From NCBI GenBank assembly GCA_030041305.1, contig JASHOC010000280.1:1-64000 (forward strand): a DNA stretch of 64,000 nt, in the 5' to 3' direction. Of the stretch, positions 9,181 to 17,052 are shown in pieces (within the stretch, counting starts at the first letter, position 1; every line of letters starts with the position of its first letter). Both the position numbers and the translations under genes were made by a program. The stretch comes from Acidobacteriaceae bacterium (GTDB lineage Bacteria > Acidobacteriota > Terriglobia > Terriglobales > Acidobacteriaceae). The notes under the pieces are model-generated. The model ran no database searches, was not told where the DNA came from, and saw only the letters and a program-made list of their open reading frames with translations.

Positions 9181-9819
9181 ATGGTACTGGAGACATTTCC
9201 GGTGGGGCCGCTGGCGTGCAACTGCACCATTCTCGGCGATGAAGAGGCGCATGAAGCCATCGTCATCGATCCCGGCGACGAGGTGGGCCGCATTCACCGC
9301 CGCCTGACTGAACTCGGTCTTCAGCTCAAGCAAATCCTTATCACCCACGCGCACATCGATCACGTAGGCGGCGCACTCAAACTCAAGCGCCTGACCGGGG
9401 CCCCCATTTTCCTAAATGAAAAAGATCTTCCTCTGCTCAAAATGATGCAGATGCAGGCTGCGTGGCTGGGACTGACCACCCCGGAGACGGCGCCTCCCGA
9501 CGAAACCCTGGCCGAGGGCCAACTGGTCGGCCTCGCGCGATTCCCGGCCCAGGTGCTGCACACGCCCGGGCACACGCAGGGTTCTGTCAGCCTCCACTTC
9601 GCACCGCTCAAACTGCTCGTCGCCGGCGACACGCTTTTTGCCGGCAGCATCGGCCGCACCGACCTGCCCGGCGGCAACTTCGATCAAATCATCGACTCAA
9701 TCCATTCCCGCCTGCTCGCTCTTTCGAACGAAACCAAGGTACTGCCCGGCCATGGACCTGCGACTACCATCGGCGAGGAGCGCGAGAACAATCCGTTTTT
9801 GCAAACTGCACAAAGATGA
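9181..9819 (+). CDS. MBL fold metallo-hydrolase (glyoxalase II-like)
   Basis: Protein of 212 aa with the full metal-binding set of the metallo-beta-lactamase fold: THAHIDHVGG near residue 58, HTPGHTQGSV near 130, AGDTLF near 150 with the bridging Asp, and the final ligand in LPGHGP near 190. The length and FAGSIGRTDLPGG segment match the short glyoxalase II-like subgroup that hydrolyses thioesters such as S-lactoylglutathione; the true substrate is often unknown. It begins 76 nt after the end of the broken UdgX frame and appears intact. Sequence after its stop (9820-9880) is unusually AT-rich with no clear hairpin. Confidence 0.88.
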   Translation: MVLETFPVGPLACNCTILGDEEAHEAIVIDPGDEVGRIHRRLTELGLQLKQILITHAHIDHVGGALKLKRLTGAPIFLNEKDLPLLKMMQMQAAWLGLTTPETAPPDETLAEGQLVGLARFPAQVLHTPGHTQGSVSLHFAPLKLLVAGDTLFAGSIGRTDLPGGNFDQIIDSIHSRLLALSNETKVLPGHGPATTIGEERENNPFLQTAQR

Positions 9820-9880
9820 AAACTTTAACTTTATTATTTTCATAAGTCTATAGCAACTTTATTCATTTATTAATTCATCT

Positions 9881-11062
9881 TTAGCCACGTAATGTTACCG
9901 CCGTGATGCGTTGCCTTAAGTAATCCACCATTTGTATTACCCCGTCCAAGAATTCTCCCTGCGCCGCAAGCAGGCTCACCACCAGCCAGCCAGCCTCCGG
10001 CATGCCGAAAAAGTAGCCGGGATGCACCCAAACGCCTTGCTCCAGCAGAGCCATCACCGTCTCTTCGTCCGGCGCGAGCGCTGGAACCCGTAGAATGGCG
10101 TACCACCCACCCTCGAGCGTCAGCCGGTGCACCGCATGCACACGCGCAATTTGCCGGTCAAGCTCGGCCAGATTTTCAGTGACCCGCCTGCGAATCTGCG
10201 TTTGGATCGCCGCGCGGCCCTCCAGCCATGCCGGCAGCGCGCATTGCACGGGCGCGTTCATCGAAAGAAACGCATCGGCAATCACCTCCAGCCGCTCCAG
10301 AGCCTGCGCCTGCTCCGGCCCGGTGGCCGCGATCCATGCCGCCTTCATCTGCGGCAACCCGGCAATCTTGCTCAATCCACTCACCACATACACGGGCGTT
10401 CCCTCGACGCCGTGGGCGAAACTCCATGCCGAACCCGCAATCCCATAATCGAGAAAGACCTCGTCGACAATCAGCGAAAGGTCGAATGCACGGCACAGGC
10501 GGGCCAGCTCGGCAATTTCCCATGGCTTGGTAAAGTGGCCGGTCGGGTTGTTGGGATGCACCACCACGACCGCCCGCGTCTCTGTCGTGATGGCTTTCCG
10601 CAGCCCTTCGATATCGATCTGCCATCCCCCGTCGTACACCAGCGGCGTAGCTTTGAGCCGGATATTGTCCAGGCCGGCGAGAAAGTCGAAGAGCGGATAG
10701 CCGGGCTGCGGTACAAGAATCTCCGCGCCCGCATCGCAGAGCAGCCGGAAAAGAAAGCTATATGCCTCGCTGGTGCTGGTCGTGAGCACAATGTGCGCCG
10801 GATCGACAAGCACCCCATGGTCCGCGTAGTAGGCGCAAATGGCCTCGCGCGCCCGTAAGCTGCCCTTGGGGTGGGGATCGTAGTCGAACGCCCGCGGATC
10901 GGCGAGCGGCGCCAGCAGTTTGTCGGAGTACGTGAACCCGCAGCGCGTCGGATTCGAAGCCGTCAAATCGGCAATGGGCAAGCCCGCTTCTTTGCGCAGC
11001 CGGTAAGCCCGCGCCAGCTCGCTCTCTTCGGTATTCCAGTTAGTTCGCGCGGCAAAGCGCAT
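9881..11062 (-). CDS. Class I/II pyridoxal phosphate-dependent aminotransferase
   Basis: Fold-type I aminotransferase of 393 aa starting MRFAARTNWNTEESEL. Visible landmarks are DLTASNPTRCGF (N-terminal substrate arm), TTSTSEAYSFLFRLL (cofactor phosphate cup), VVVHPNNPTG (Asn ligand), LIVDEVFLDYG (Asp pairing with the pyridine nitrogen) and SGLSKIAGLPQMK, whose first Lys forms the Schiff base. The open frame extends 27 codons further upstream without family similarity, so the ATG at 11062 is preferred. The HAD hydrolase diverges from it across a 132-nt spacer. The amino-acid substrate cannot be assigned. Confidence 0.9.
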   Translation of the reverse strand: MRFAARTNWNTEESELARAYRLRKEAGLPIADLTASNPTRCGFTYSDKLLAPLADPRAFDYDPHPKGSLRAREAICAYYADHGVLVDPAHIVLTTSTSEAYSFLFRLLCDAGAEILVPQPGYPLFDFLAGLDNIRLKATPLVYDGGWQIDIEGLRKAITTETRAVVVVHPNNPTGHFTKPWEIAELARLCRAFDLSLIVDEVFLDYGIAGSAWSFAHGVEGTPVYVVSGLSKIAGLPQMKAAWIAATGPEQAQALERLEVIADAFLSMNAPVQCALPAWLEGRAAIQTQIRRRVTENLAELDRQIARVHAVHRLTLEGGWYAILRVPALAPDEETVMALLEQGVWVHPGYFFGMPEAGWLVVSLLAAQGEFLDGVIQMVDYLRQRITAVTLRG

Positions 11063-11194
11063 CGATCTCGTCCCCAACTTCGCGACCCCACGTGGACCCT
11101 CGGCCCGCAACCCGCAGCGCGCACCCGCAAAACCGTCGTGCACAATAAAGACAGGCGCCTTTTTCCACCATACACGGGCATCAGGGAGGGCTTA

Positions 11195-11848
11195 TTGGCT
11201 CTGCGCGCAGTTATTTTCGATTATGGAATGGTCTTAACCGGTGTGCCGGACCCCGTCGCTTACGACGCGATCTTGCACATCACCCGGCTCCCGGCGGACC
11301 GGCTCAACAGCCTTTATTGGGCCGATCGCCACGCCTACGACGAAGGCAAGCTCACCGGTGTCGCCTTCTGGCAAAACCTGGCTGCCGAAGCCGGGCTCAG
11401 CTTGAGCCCCGCGGCCATCGACGAGCTCAACGACTGGGACGCCCGCATGTGGACCACGGAAAATCATTCCATGCTGGCCTGGCAGGAGCAAGTCAAGCAG
11501 CGCGGCCTGCGCACCGCCATCCTTTCCAACATGGGTGACAACGTGCACGACCGCATGGAGCGCGAATTCGATTGGCTTGCCCGCTTCGACGTTTTAGTGT
11601 GGAGCTATCAACTCCGCCTCGCCAAGCCCGACCCGGCCATCTATCGTTATACCCTCGAAAAACTCGGCACATCGCCCGCGGAGACGTTCTTCGTCGATGA
11701 CCGGCAAGAGAACATTGACGCTGCGCTGGCCATGGGCATGAAGTGCCATCTCTTCACCACCATCGACCACCTGCGCGATGACCTCCTCGCCCAGCGACTC
11801 GACGCGGAACTCCCGCTCCCGGAGCCGGCGCCGGTGAGCCAGGCGTAA
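11195..11848 (+). CDS. HAD family hydrolase (phosphatase-like)
   Basis: HAD-superfamily protein of 217 aa. Motif I is FDYGMVLTG (nucleophile Asp near residue 9; the second Asp is replaced by Gly, as in the FDFGGVL subgroup of dehalogenase-like phosphatases). Motif II is LSNMG, motif III KPDPAIYRYTLEKL and motif IV FVDDRQENIDAA. No ATG is usable near the conserved N-terminus. The TTG at 11195 sits just after the strong ribosome-binding site AGGGAGGG (11183-11190) and gives the normal family length. It diverges from the aminotransferase gene. The second Asp of motif I is usually the acid/base, so activity may be weak or specialised. Confidence 0.82.
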   Translation: MALRAVIFDYGMVLTGVPDPVAYDAILHITRLPADRLNSLYWADRHAYDEGKLTGVAFWQNLAAEAGLSLSPAAIDELNDWDARMWTTENHSMLAWQEQVKQRGLRTAILSNMGDNVHDRMEREFDWLARFDVLVWSYQLRLAKPDPAIYRYTLEKLGTSPAETFFVDDRQENIDAALAMGMKCHLFTTIDHLRDDLLAQRLDAELPLPEPAPVSQA

Positions 11849-11980
11849 CCGTTGAAAGCGCAGGCGCGGAACTGCCGCGCGCCCGGCAGCCCATGGTCGC
11901 GCTCCGTCGCGCGAACCTTCCCGTGATCTGTCAATCTGGACGATACTGGGAATAGGGATGCGACGGCGCATCCAAACCCT

Positions 11981-12337
11981 ATGCTTCAGGATGGCATCAC
12001 AATTTCGCCGGGTCCGCGGCTGCGCGCCGCGATGATTCTGGCGATTCTTGCCGACGTCTTCCAGTTGGCCGTCTTCCCCCTCTTTGTCGAGGGCGGCGCA
12101 TCGCCCGCCGATGATATCGTCGATCTCTGCGTCGGCGGCACGCTCACGTACCTGCTCGGCTGGCACTGGGAGTTTCTGCCCTCCTTTGCCGCCAAGCTCG
12201 TGCCCGGCGTCGATATGGTTCCTCTGTGGACGCTGGCGGTCGCCAACGTCTACCGGAAATCGAAGCGACTCACGGCGGCCACCATCGATGGCCAAGTCCA
12301 CCGGCGACCATCGGGAAAAGATTCGCAACATCTGTAA
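11981..12337 (+). CDS. Small membrane protein of unknown function
   Basis: Protein of 118 aa. Hydrophobic stretches at about 17-35 (MILAILADVFQLAVFPLFV) and 45-60 (VGGTLTYLLGWHWEF), with a weaker one near 75-88 (MVPLWTLAVANVY), suggest two or three membrane passes. The C-terminal 25 residues are basic and polar. Third-position GC matches neighbouring genes, supporting a real coding region. It follows the HAD gene on the same strand after 132 nt. No family was recognised with confidence. Confidence 0.6.
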   Translation: MLQDGITISPGPRLRAAMILAILADVFQLAVFPLFVEGGASPADDIVDLCVGGTLTYLLGWHWEFLPSFAAKLVPGVDMVPLWTLAVANVYRKSKRLTAATIDGQVHRRPSGKDSQHL

Positions 12338-13241
12338 GCCGGGAGCCCGGCGTCGTCGGCCGTCAAGCCATGACCGTCTCCCGAACGAAGCGACCGCTCG
12401 ATTCTGCGCGAACCCGATTGAACTAAACGAGCCCCTCAGATCTGAGATGGCGAACGGGCTTCTTGCCGGACCTGTCGAAGGTTAGGAAATAACCGCCTCA
12501 CCTGTTTTTGGCCCGTGGATCACCCCCGGCCTTGCTTCTGAGCTTTGCACAAGTATTTGAAAACAAGCTAGTTACGTTTTCAAGGATACACAAGTGTTTG
12601 AAAACATGGCGGTTATCCGTTTGGGACTCACAAGTGTTTGAAAACATGAAAGTTATTCTGTCGTGAAGTCGTAAGTGTTTGAAAATGCGGCGCTTATTTT
12701 TTAATGACCTTGCAAGTGTTTGAAAAAGGGATGGTTGTCCGATCTTCTTCGCCGGTGTGTCAAAAAATGCATGCTACGAACCTCTCCGATCATCGCCGCC
12801 CCTTTTCCGATTCCCGATTCCAGCGTAGCGGAAAGGACGGTAATTACCGGCAAATGGATTCGCGGTGGAAGGGCTTTGCAATGAGCGAGAACGCTTTGGT
12901 CAGGGGTTGACAAAAATGGTTATCCCCGATTTCCGGTTGTTCCTGGCTGGGTTGGGATCGGCGTTTTCCGGCCTGGGAAGCAAGTGATCTCCGCCGCTGA
13001 CCTTCAGCCCTACGGGCGAACGTTGCAATCACTGCCTCGGTGGTCGGTCGATCCTCGCGCGCAGCCCTCTTTCACGCCCTCATTTTGGGACAGACCTTCG
13101 GGACGCGTAAGGCCGCGTGTTTGGCAGCTTTGCGAATTGTCCAGAAACTTACCCTTTTAAGAACAAGAGTCCCGATTCTGCGTCGGAGAGTATACTACTA
13201 GGACTCCAAGATTACGTCCGATCTCGCGCGACCCAGGAATC
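12338..13241. other. Gene-free stretch of about 900 bp holding a 41-bp-period repeat array
   Basis: No open frame here has coding character on either strand. The main content is the repeat array at 12548-12730. A TTGACA at 12907-12912 lacks a convincing -10 box. TATACT at 13190-13195, about 45 nt before the next gene, may be its -10, but no matching -35 was found. No tRNA-like cloverleaf and no terminator with a T-run was seen. Confidence 0.6.
12548..12730 (+). repeat. Five spaced direct repeats with a period of 40-41 bp
   Basis: Repeats begin at 12548, 12589, 12629, 12670 and 12711. The core AAGTGTTTGAAAA is present in all five (copy 1 has one change); the full unit in copies 2 and 3 is CACAAGTGTTTGAAAACATG. 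About 3-4 nt further on, a second weaker element GTTAT or a variant recurs in each period, so the unit is an imperfect tandem repeat of about 41 bp rather than a repeat plus random spacers. The spacing is close to four helical turns, placing the cores on one face of the DNA. It lies in a gene-free region about 510 bp upstream of a membrane-protein gene. Confidence 0.85.
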
Positions 13242-14225
13242 ATGAAGGACTTCGCAGACGCAGTTCAGAGGTTCGTCGATTCGCCGCCCGGGCTGCTAAC
13301 CGCCGGTGGCGTGCTTGCGGGAATCACGTGGAAGTTTTTTGAGAAGGTTGAAAGCATATTGAGCGACCAGACGAAACTCGAGATCGCGGGGTGGCTGCGC
13401 GGCGTTGACGTCGAGAAGAAGGTCGAGCCCTGGCCAGAAACATTTGCTAAGGTCTTTGATCGAGTATTCGGAACGAGGCATTTGTCATGGAGATGCTTTT
13501 GGCGGTCTTCAGTCGCATCGGTATTAAGCGTGGTTCTTGTCTGTCTCTTTCTGTTCGCCCATAATCCAATCTACTTCAAAGTGATATGGGGAAACTTCCT
13601 CGCCTACCCGGTCGTTTGGCTCACTTGCATGGTCGTGGCAAACGTCATCCCAGACTATTTGTCACTACTAGAGACTCGGTGGGTCTTATCAAGGATGCGT
13701 ATTACCTCCATATCTGCGCAACTTGTCAGGTTCGCACGATGGGCGACTCTCTTGCTGTTGCTCGACATCGCCGTGACCTATTTGATCGCTGATCTTGCAA
13801 GTCGGTCTGCGTCGCACTTGACTGGTTGGCTTTACGGTATCGTCAGAAAGCGTTGGGTGGACTCCATCCTTCAGGCTGACGACCGCGCAATCTCCCCAGG
13901 GTTTGTTGGCTTGGTGGTTATTACTGCGTCTTTTAGACTACAAATCATCATTGACTTTTTGGAGAACTATGGTGGACGGATCTGGCTTTGGGTGTATCCA
14001 GCCTTCTTTACTTCGATCTGGCTCTGGCTCTACGTCAGCGCAGGATTTCTGGTCAAGACCGCTCGTCGCTTCCAAATCTGTTTCGACTTCTTCAATCGCA
14101 AAGTCGACATTGAGAAGAAACCGCTGTCCGCAATCGGACTAGTGGCCGGGGCGCTCGTAGCGGTCGCATACTGGGGAGCGTCGGTTGCTTTTTATTTCGT
14201 TGCGAGATGGGCGAAACCCCACTAG
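13242..14225 (+). CDS. Integral membrane protein of unknown function
   Basis: Protein of 327 aa. After a soluble N-terminal region of about 80 residues come several hydrophobic segments: about 88-108 (SVASVLSVVLVCLFLFAHN), 113-135, 165-185 (ATLLLLLDIAVTYLIADLA), 220-240, 245-270 (WLWVYPAFFTSIWLWLYVSAGFLV) and 298-320 (AIGLVAGALVAVAYWGASVAFY). That suggests five or six passes. No enzymatic motif was recognised. Codon use is less GC-biased than in flanking genes and it sits beside a gene-free repeat region, which together hint at horizontal acquisition. A short hairpin (CCCTTTGT-GA-ACAAAGGG, 14258-14275) follows the stop but has no T-run. Confidence 0.65.
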   Translation: MKDFADAVQRFVDSPPGLLTAGGVLAGITWKFFEKVESILSDQTKLEIAGWLRGVDVEKKVEPWPETFAKVFDRVFGTRHLSWRCFWRSSVASVLSVVLVCLFLFAHNPIYFKVIWGNFLAYPVVWLTCMVVANVIPDYLSLLETRWVLSRMRITSISAQLVRFARWATLLLLLDIAVTYLIADLASRSASHLTGWLYGIVRKRWVDSILQADDRAISPGFVGLVVITASFRLQIIIDFLENYGGRIWLWVYPAFFTSIWLWLYVSAGFLVKTARRFQICFDFFNRKVDIEKKPLSAIGLVAGALVAVAYWGASVAFYFVARWAKPH

Positions 14226-14341
14226 CCACAGCCTTGGATAAGCGTTTCACAGAGGACCCTTTGTGAACAAAGGGACGCACCCGACGAGGATTTCACACAG
14301 TTGCGCGGGAGCCCTTATCTTCGACGGCGCCGGAACGGCGG

Positions 14342-15010
14342 CTACTTTGTCATCCAGATCTCGAAGCCCATGCCGTTGCTGTCGATTTCGACGCGGCTGA
14401 ATTGCGCCTGCGCGAACATGCGCTCGAATTCCTGCCGCGTGTAGGCGCTGCGGATCAGCATGGTTCGGAAGGCCATCTTGGTGAGAAAGCGATTCATGGC
14501 CGAGAGACCCATTTCGTCCACGGCGCGACTTACTTCATCGGGGCGCGCATCCCGGCTGAGGTCGATGAGGAGGCCGCGGGCTCCGGGCTTGAGCACCCGG
14601 CGCATCTCTTTGAGCGCGCCCACCGGATCGGCAAAGTTCTTGAAGGCCGCGCGGCACAGAAGGAAGTCGAAGCTGTCGTTGGCAAAGGGCATTTTCGAGG
14701 CGGAACCTTGGGTGAACTGCACGTTCACGCCGGCCGCCGCGGCTTTCTCTGCCGCCATTTTGACGAAGCTGCGGCTCAAATCCAGCCCTGTAATCGCATA
14801 CGAGCCGCGCCTGGCCAATTCGATACAGAAGTATCCGGGGCCGGGCGCCACCTCGAGCACATGGCTCCCTGGGTTGAGCTGGGGCGCGATCCTTGCAGCA
14901 AGATCGACTTACTGCTGCATCATCTCGCCGGTATTGGCGGCGTACCACTTCGCCATCATGCCTTCAATGGGGCGGTCGGGATGCGGCTTGCGCATGGTCA
15001 TTGTGGTCAT
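14342..15010 (-). pseudogene. Class I SAM-dependent methyltransferase with an in-frame stop
   Basis: The original start is the ATG at 15010 (MTTMTMRKPHPDRPIEG), preceded by AAGGAG. After 33 codons a TAA at 14909-14911 interrupts the frame, immediately before VDLAARIAPQLNPGSHVLEV. The rest is a normal methyltransferase: VAPGPGYFCIELARRG (SAM motif I), GLDLSRSFV, SASKMPFANDSFDFLLCRAA (motifs II-III) and a C-terminus at 14342. Restored length would be 222 aa. Restart at the GTG at 14860 would give a 172-aa protein that keeps motif I but loses the N-terminal helix, so residual function cannot be excluded. Confidence 0.7.
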
Positions 15011-15087
15011 CGCATTTCTCCTTTTGACGGTCGTTGAGACACAGGTCTCCTAAGCACGCGGCGCGGCCGTATGCGGATTACGAGCTG

Positions 15088-15366
15088 CTATCGACGGTTG
15101 TGGTTGTTGTCCGGCGCCGAGGCTTGCGCAGCGACGGGCCGGCTAGCTTCCGCATTGCGTTCCGCGTCGCGCCACTCCAGGGTGCGTTTGCGGAGAAACG
15201 CCAGGATGCCTTCCCGGCCGTGCGATTCGAAGGCAGCCCACATTTGCTCGATCTGGGCGTCGGTGGGGTACTCGGGATGTAGATTTTCGATGGGCATTTC
15301 AGGGATGTTCCTGTCTGCGCGCGGCTCCGGGGTACGGATTCCCTGGCCCGGGGCGGCGGCTTTCAT
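15088..15366 (-). CDS. Small protein of unknown function, last gene of the DUF2089 operon
   Basis: Protein of 92 aa, translationally coupled to the SHOCT-like gene by an ATGA overlap at 15363-15366. The centre (about 25-70; IENLHPEYPTDAQIEQMWAA) looks like a folded helical unit; the C-terminus is Ala/Arg-rich and probably disordered. The FESHGREGILAFLRKR stretch is faintly like the C-terminal helix of crotonase-fold proteins, but that is too short to assign. The tight overlap is the main reason to call it real. Confidence 0.55.
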   Translation of the reverse strand: MKAAAPGQGIRTPEPRADRNIPEMPIENLHPEYPTDAQIEQMWAAFESHGREGILAFLRKRTLEWRDAERNAEASRPVAAQASAPDNNHNRR

Positions 15367-15839
15367 TCACAGAAGACGCGGACTTTGGTGGCGTTGCCAT
15401 CTTTGCCGTCGACGTCCACGGTCAGGTCTTCCAGGTGATCGATCAGCTCCTCGAGATTCTCCGGCTTGATCTGCGAGAGGGTCAGCGGAATGCCGTGCCG
15501 GCTCAGGGCCTCGTCCAGATGCTCGTGGGCCTGGGCGGGAATCAGGCTGGCCAGCCGCACGCCCGCGCGCAGCAGTTGCATAGGCACGCGCACGTTTACC
15601 GTGGTCGGGCCTTTCATTCCCGTCATGGACTCGTCAGCCTCGACCAGCACGCGCAGATATTTGGCCCGCGTCTTCACGGCGGCGTCAGCCGGACTGTTTC
15701 TGCCGCCAACGCGGCCTTGAAACTCCCCTACGGGAACGGCCGTATCGGGCTCGAGCGCGGCCAGCAGCCGCTCGGCCTCGTCTACAGTTACTTTGGCCGC
15801 GGCCAGCAAATCCAGAATCTTACGGCGATTCTCGTTCAT
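15363..15839 (-). CDS. SHOCT-like domain protein (YvlB-type N-terminus)
   Basis: Protein of 158 aa. The first 30 residues (RRKILDLLAAAKVTVDEAERLL) match the SHOCT-like helical domain found at the N-terminus of YvlB/DUF4097-type proteins linked to envelope stress operons. The remainder contains segments such as KYLRVLVEADESMTG and LIPAQAHEHLDEALSRHG. The start at 15839 is preferred because GGGAGG lies about 7 nt upstream; the frame is open far upstream but overlaps the next gene. It lies 53 nt after the small membrane protein gene and overlaps the next gene by 4 nt. A role in envelope sensing is inferred from context only. Confidence 0.7.
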   Translation of the reverse strand: MNENRRKILDLLAAAKVTVDEAERLLAALEPDTAVPVGEFQGRVGGRNSPADAAVKTRAKYLRVLVEADESMTGMKGPTTVNVRVPMQLLRAGVRLASLIPAQAHEHLDEALSRHGIPLTLSQIKPENLEELIDHLEDLTVDVDGKDGNATKVRVFCE

Positions 15840-15892
15840 TGCATTTCCTCCCATCTCTTCGGTGAAAGACATTTCTCCTTGAGCCGTCCGCC

Positions 15893-16153
15893 TCACCGAA
15901 TGCGGACCACCACGTTGGCGCCGTTGGCGCTGACATGCACATGGGTCCCCGGCAGACTGCACAAGATGGCCCAGAATGTGGCGATCGCCCGCCATGGATT
16001 CACTCCGCCCGCGAGGCAAGCGCCGATGATCACCAGCAGAATCAGCGGCGAAAGCAGAAGCAAGGGAATCCAGAGCAAAATGAGCGGAATCCACAGCGGA
16101 ATCCTTGGCCAGTGCGGGCTTTCAACGCGAATGACGGCAACGTTGGGAATCAT
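15893..16153 (-). CDS. Small membrane protein in the DUF2089 operon
   Basis: Protein of 86 aa dominated by a long hydrophobic stretch (about 17-65; WIPLILLWIPLLLLSPLILL, then IIGACLAGG and IATFWAILC), enough for two membrane passes. A short hydrophilic C-terminal strand region (VHVSANGANVVVRIR) follows. Its ATG overlaps the stop of the DUF2089 gene by 4 nt (ATGA, 16150-16153), so expression is coupled. With a putative regulator before it and a SHOCT-like protein after, it resembles small envelope-stress operons of the yvl/lia type. Specific function unknown. Confidence 0.65.
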   Translation of the reverse strand: MIPNVAVIRVESPHWPRIPLWIPLILLWIPLLLLSPLILLVIIGACLAGGVNPWRAIATFWAILCSLPGTHVHVSANGANVVVRIR

Positions 16154-16536
16154 TTCAATGCCTCCAGCGCGCGGATGGCTTCCCCGGCGTCGATCTCGCC
16201 GTTCTGGAGCCGCTCCAGCACCTCCGCGCGCGATGGAGACGGGTTGGTGTCCACGAATTCGAGCTGGCTCGCGATCCGATTCAGCCGCGCCTTAATCGTC
16301 GGATAGCTGACCCCGAACACCTGTTCCATCTCCTTGATGGAGCCGTGTGCGCGGACAAAGGCCGCCACGAAGATCTGATCTTCGAGGCTGAGCCGCCCCA
16401 GCTGGGGTAAAGCAAACTCGCCTTCCACCGTCATCTGCCTTTCCACCAGCCGGACTCGCTCAATCACCAGCGTCGAACCGCCGGCCATGCGCAGCAAGTC
16501 CTGCCAGTCGGAAGCGGGTTTGGGCGGGATGGCCAT
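16150..16536 (-). CDS. DUF2089 family protein with helix-turn-helix
   Basis: Protein of 128 aa. The middle (about 45-90; LGRLSLEDQIFVAAFVRAHG, then SIKEMEQVFGVSYPTIKARL) is the characteristic DUF2089 region, with an apparent HTH around the VSYPTIK helix. The zinc-ribbon N-terminus of many DUF2089 proteins is absent here. A C-terminal helical stretch (EVLERLQNGEIDAGEAIRAL) resembles the short SHOCT-like helix pair. It is first in a four-gene operon and probably regulates it. A promoter candidate lies at 16569-16597. Confidence 0.8.
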   Translation of the reverse strand: MAIPPKPASDWQDLLRMAGGSTLVIERVRLVERQMTVEGEFALPQLGRLSLEDQIFVAAFVRAHGSIKEMEQVFGVSYPTIKARLNRIASQLEFVDTNPSPSRAEVLERLQNGEIDAGEAIRALEALK

Positions 16537-16568
16537 GGGCTTTTGTCGATTTCTTGACTACACTCGAG

Positions 16569-16597
16569 AGAATAATCCAGTTTATTAATATTTGCAA
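16569..16597 (-). promoter_or_regulatory. Sigma-70-like promoter candidate for the DUF2089 operon
   Basis: On the minus strand TTGCAA (16597-16592) is followed after exactly 17 nt by TATTCT (16574-16569). The stretch is strikingly AT-rich against a GC-rich background and lies 33 nt upstream of the DUF2089 ATG at 16536. Confidence 0.5.
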
Positions 16598-16713
16598 TAG
16601 ATATTTTCAATTTTGTTGATTTTTTCCGCAGATAGATCAAGGTCCTGGCCCACCAGCCATCCGGCGCTGAACGCCGGGCGAAAAAGGGACAGGAGATTCG
16701 CAAAATGGTCAGA

Positions 16714-17040
16714 TCAAAGGAACGGGTTCGTCACCCGCAGGCTGCTGAATCGCTGACCGTGTTGGAGATCCTCGGTCAAAAGTAGATCGCAACGCGTGTC
16801 CACGGCGGCTGCGATGACGAGCGCGTCATACCAGGAAAGGCTGCCCCACCGTGAAGTTGCAGAGCCTGCAAATAGAGGGCCGAGGACGAGTGAACCGCGA
16901 GGAGGGGTCGAAAAACCAAGCTGAAGTACTGCTCGGCTTCGGCCACGGTCATCGGCGGCGTGAATCGCCGCAGCGCGACGTTGAAGAATTCCTGAACGAT
17001 TTGATGTGAATCGAGATTCCCGCGCCGAGGTCCTGGTCCA
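16714..17040 (-). pseudogene. PIN-domain (VapC-like) toxin remnant
   Basis: Minus-strand translation gives a PIN-domain middle (SHQIVQEFFNVALRRFTPPM) with the conserved Glu after IVQ. In another frame from about 16835 it gives the PIN C-terminus (SWYDALVIAAAVDTRC, then DLLLTEDLQHGQ) with the two later acidic residues, ending FSSLRVTNPFL at 16714. The frames are joined by a one-base shift, and the N-terminal strand carrying the first catalytic Asp is missing. No antitoxin gene lies beside it. It is downstream of the BcsQ-like gene, and its 5' end probably decayed against that gene. Confidence 0.65.
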
Positions 17041-17052
17041 GCTTTGAAGCCG

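Noticed and set aside
12548-12730. CRISPR array
   Set aside because: Repeat core is only 13-20 bp, the spacers share a common element, and no cas gene is present.
14258-14275. Rho-independent terminator after the membrane protein gene
   Set aside because: The stem is perfect but the loop is only 2 nt and no T-run follows on either strand.
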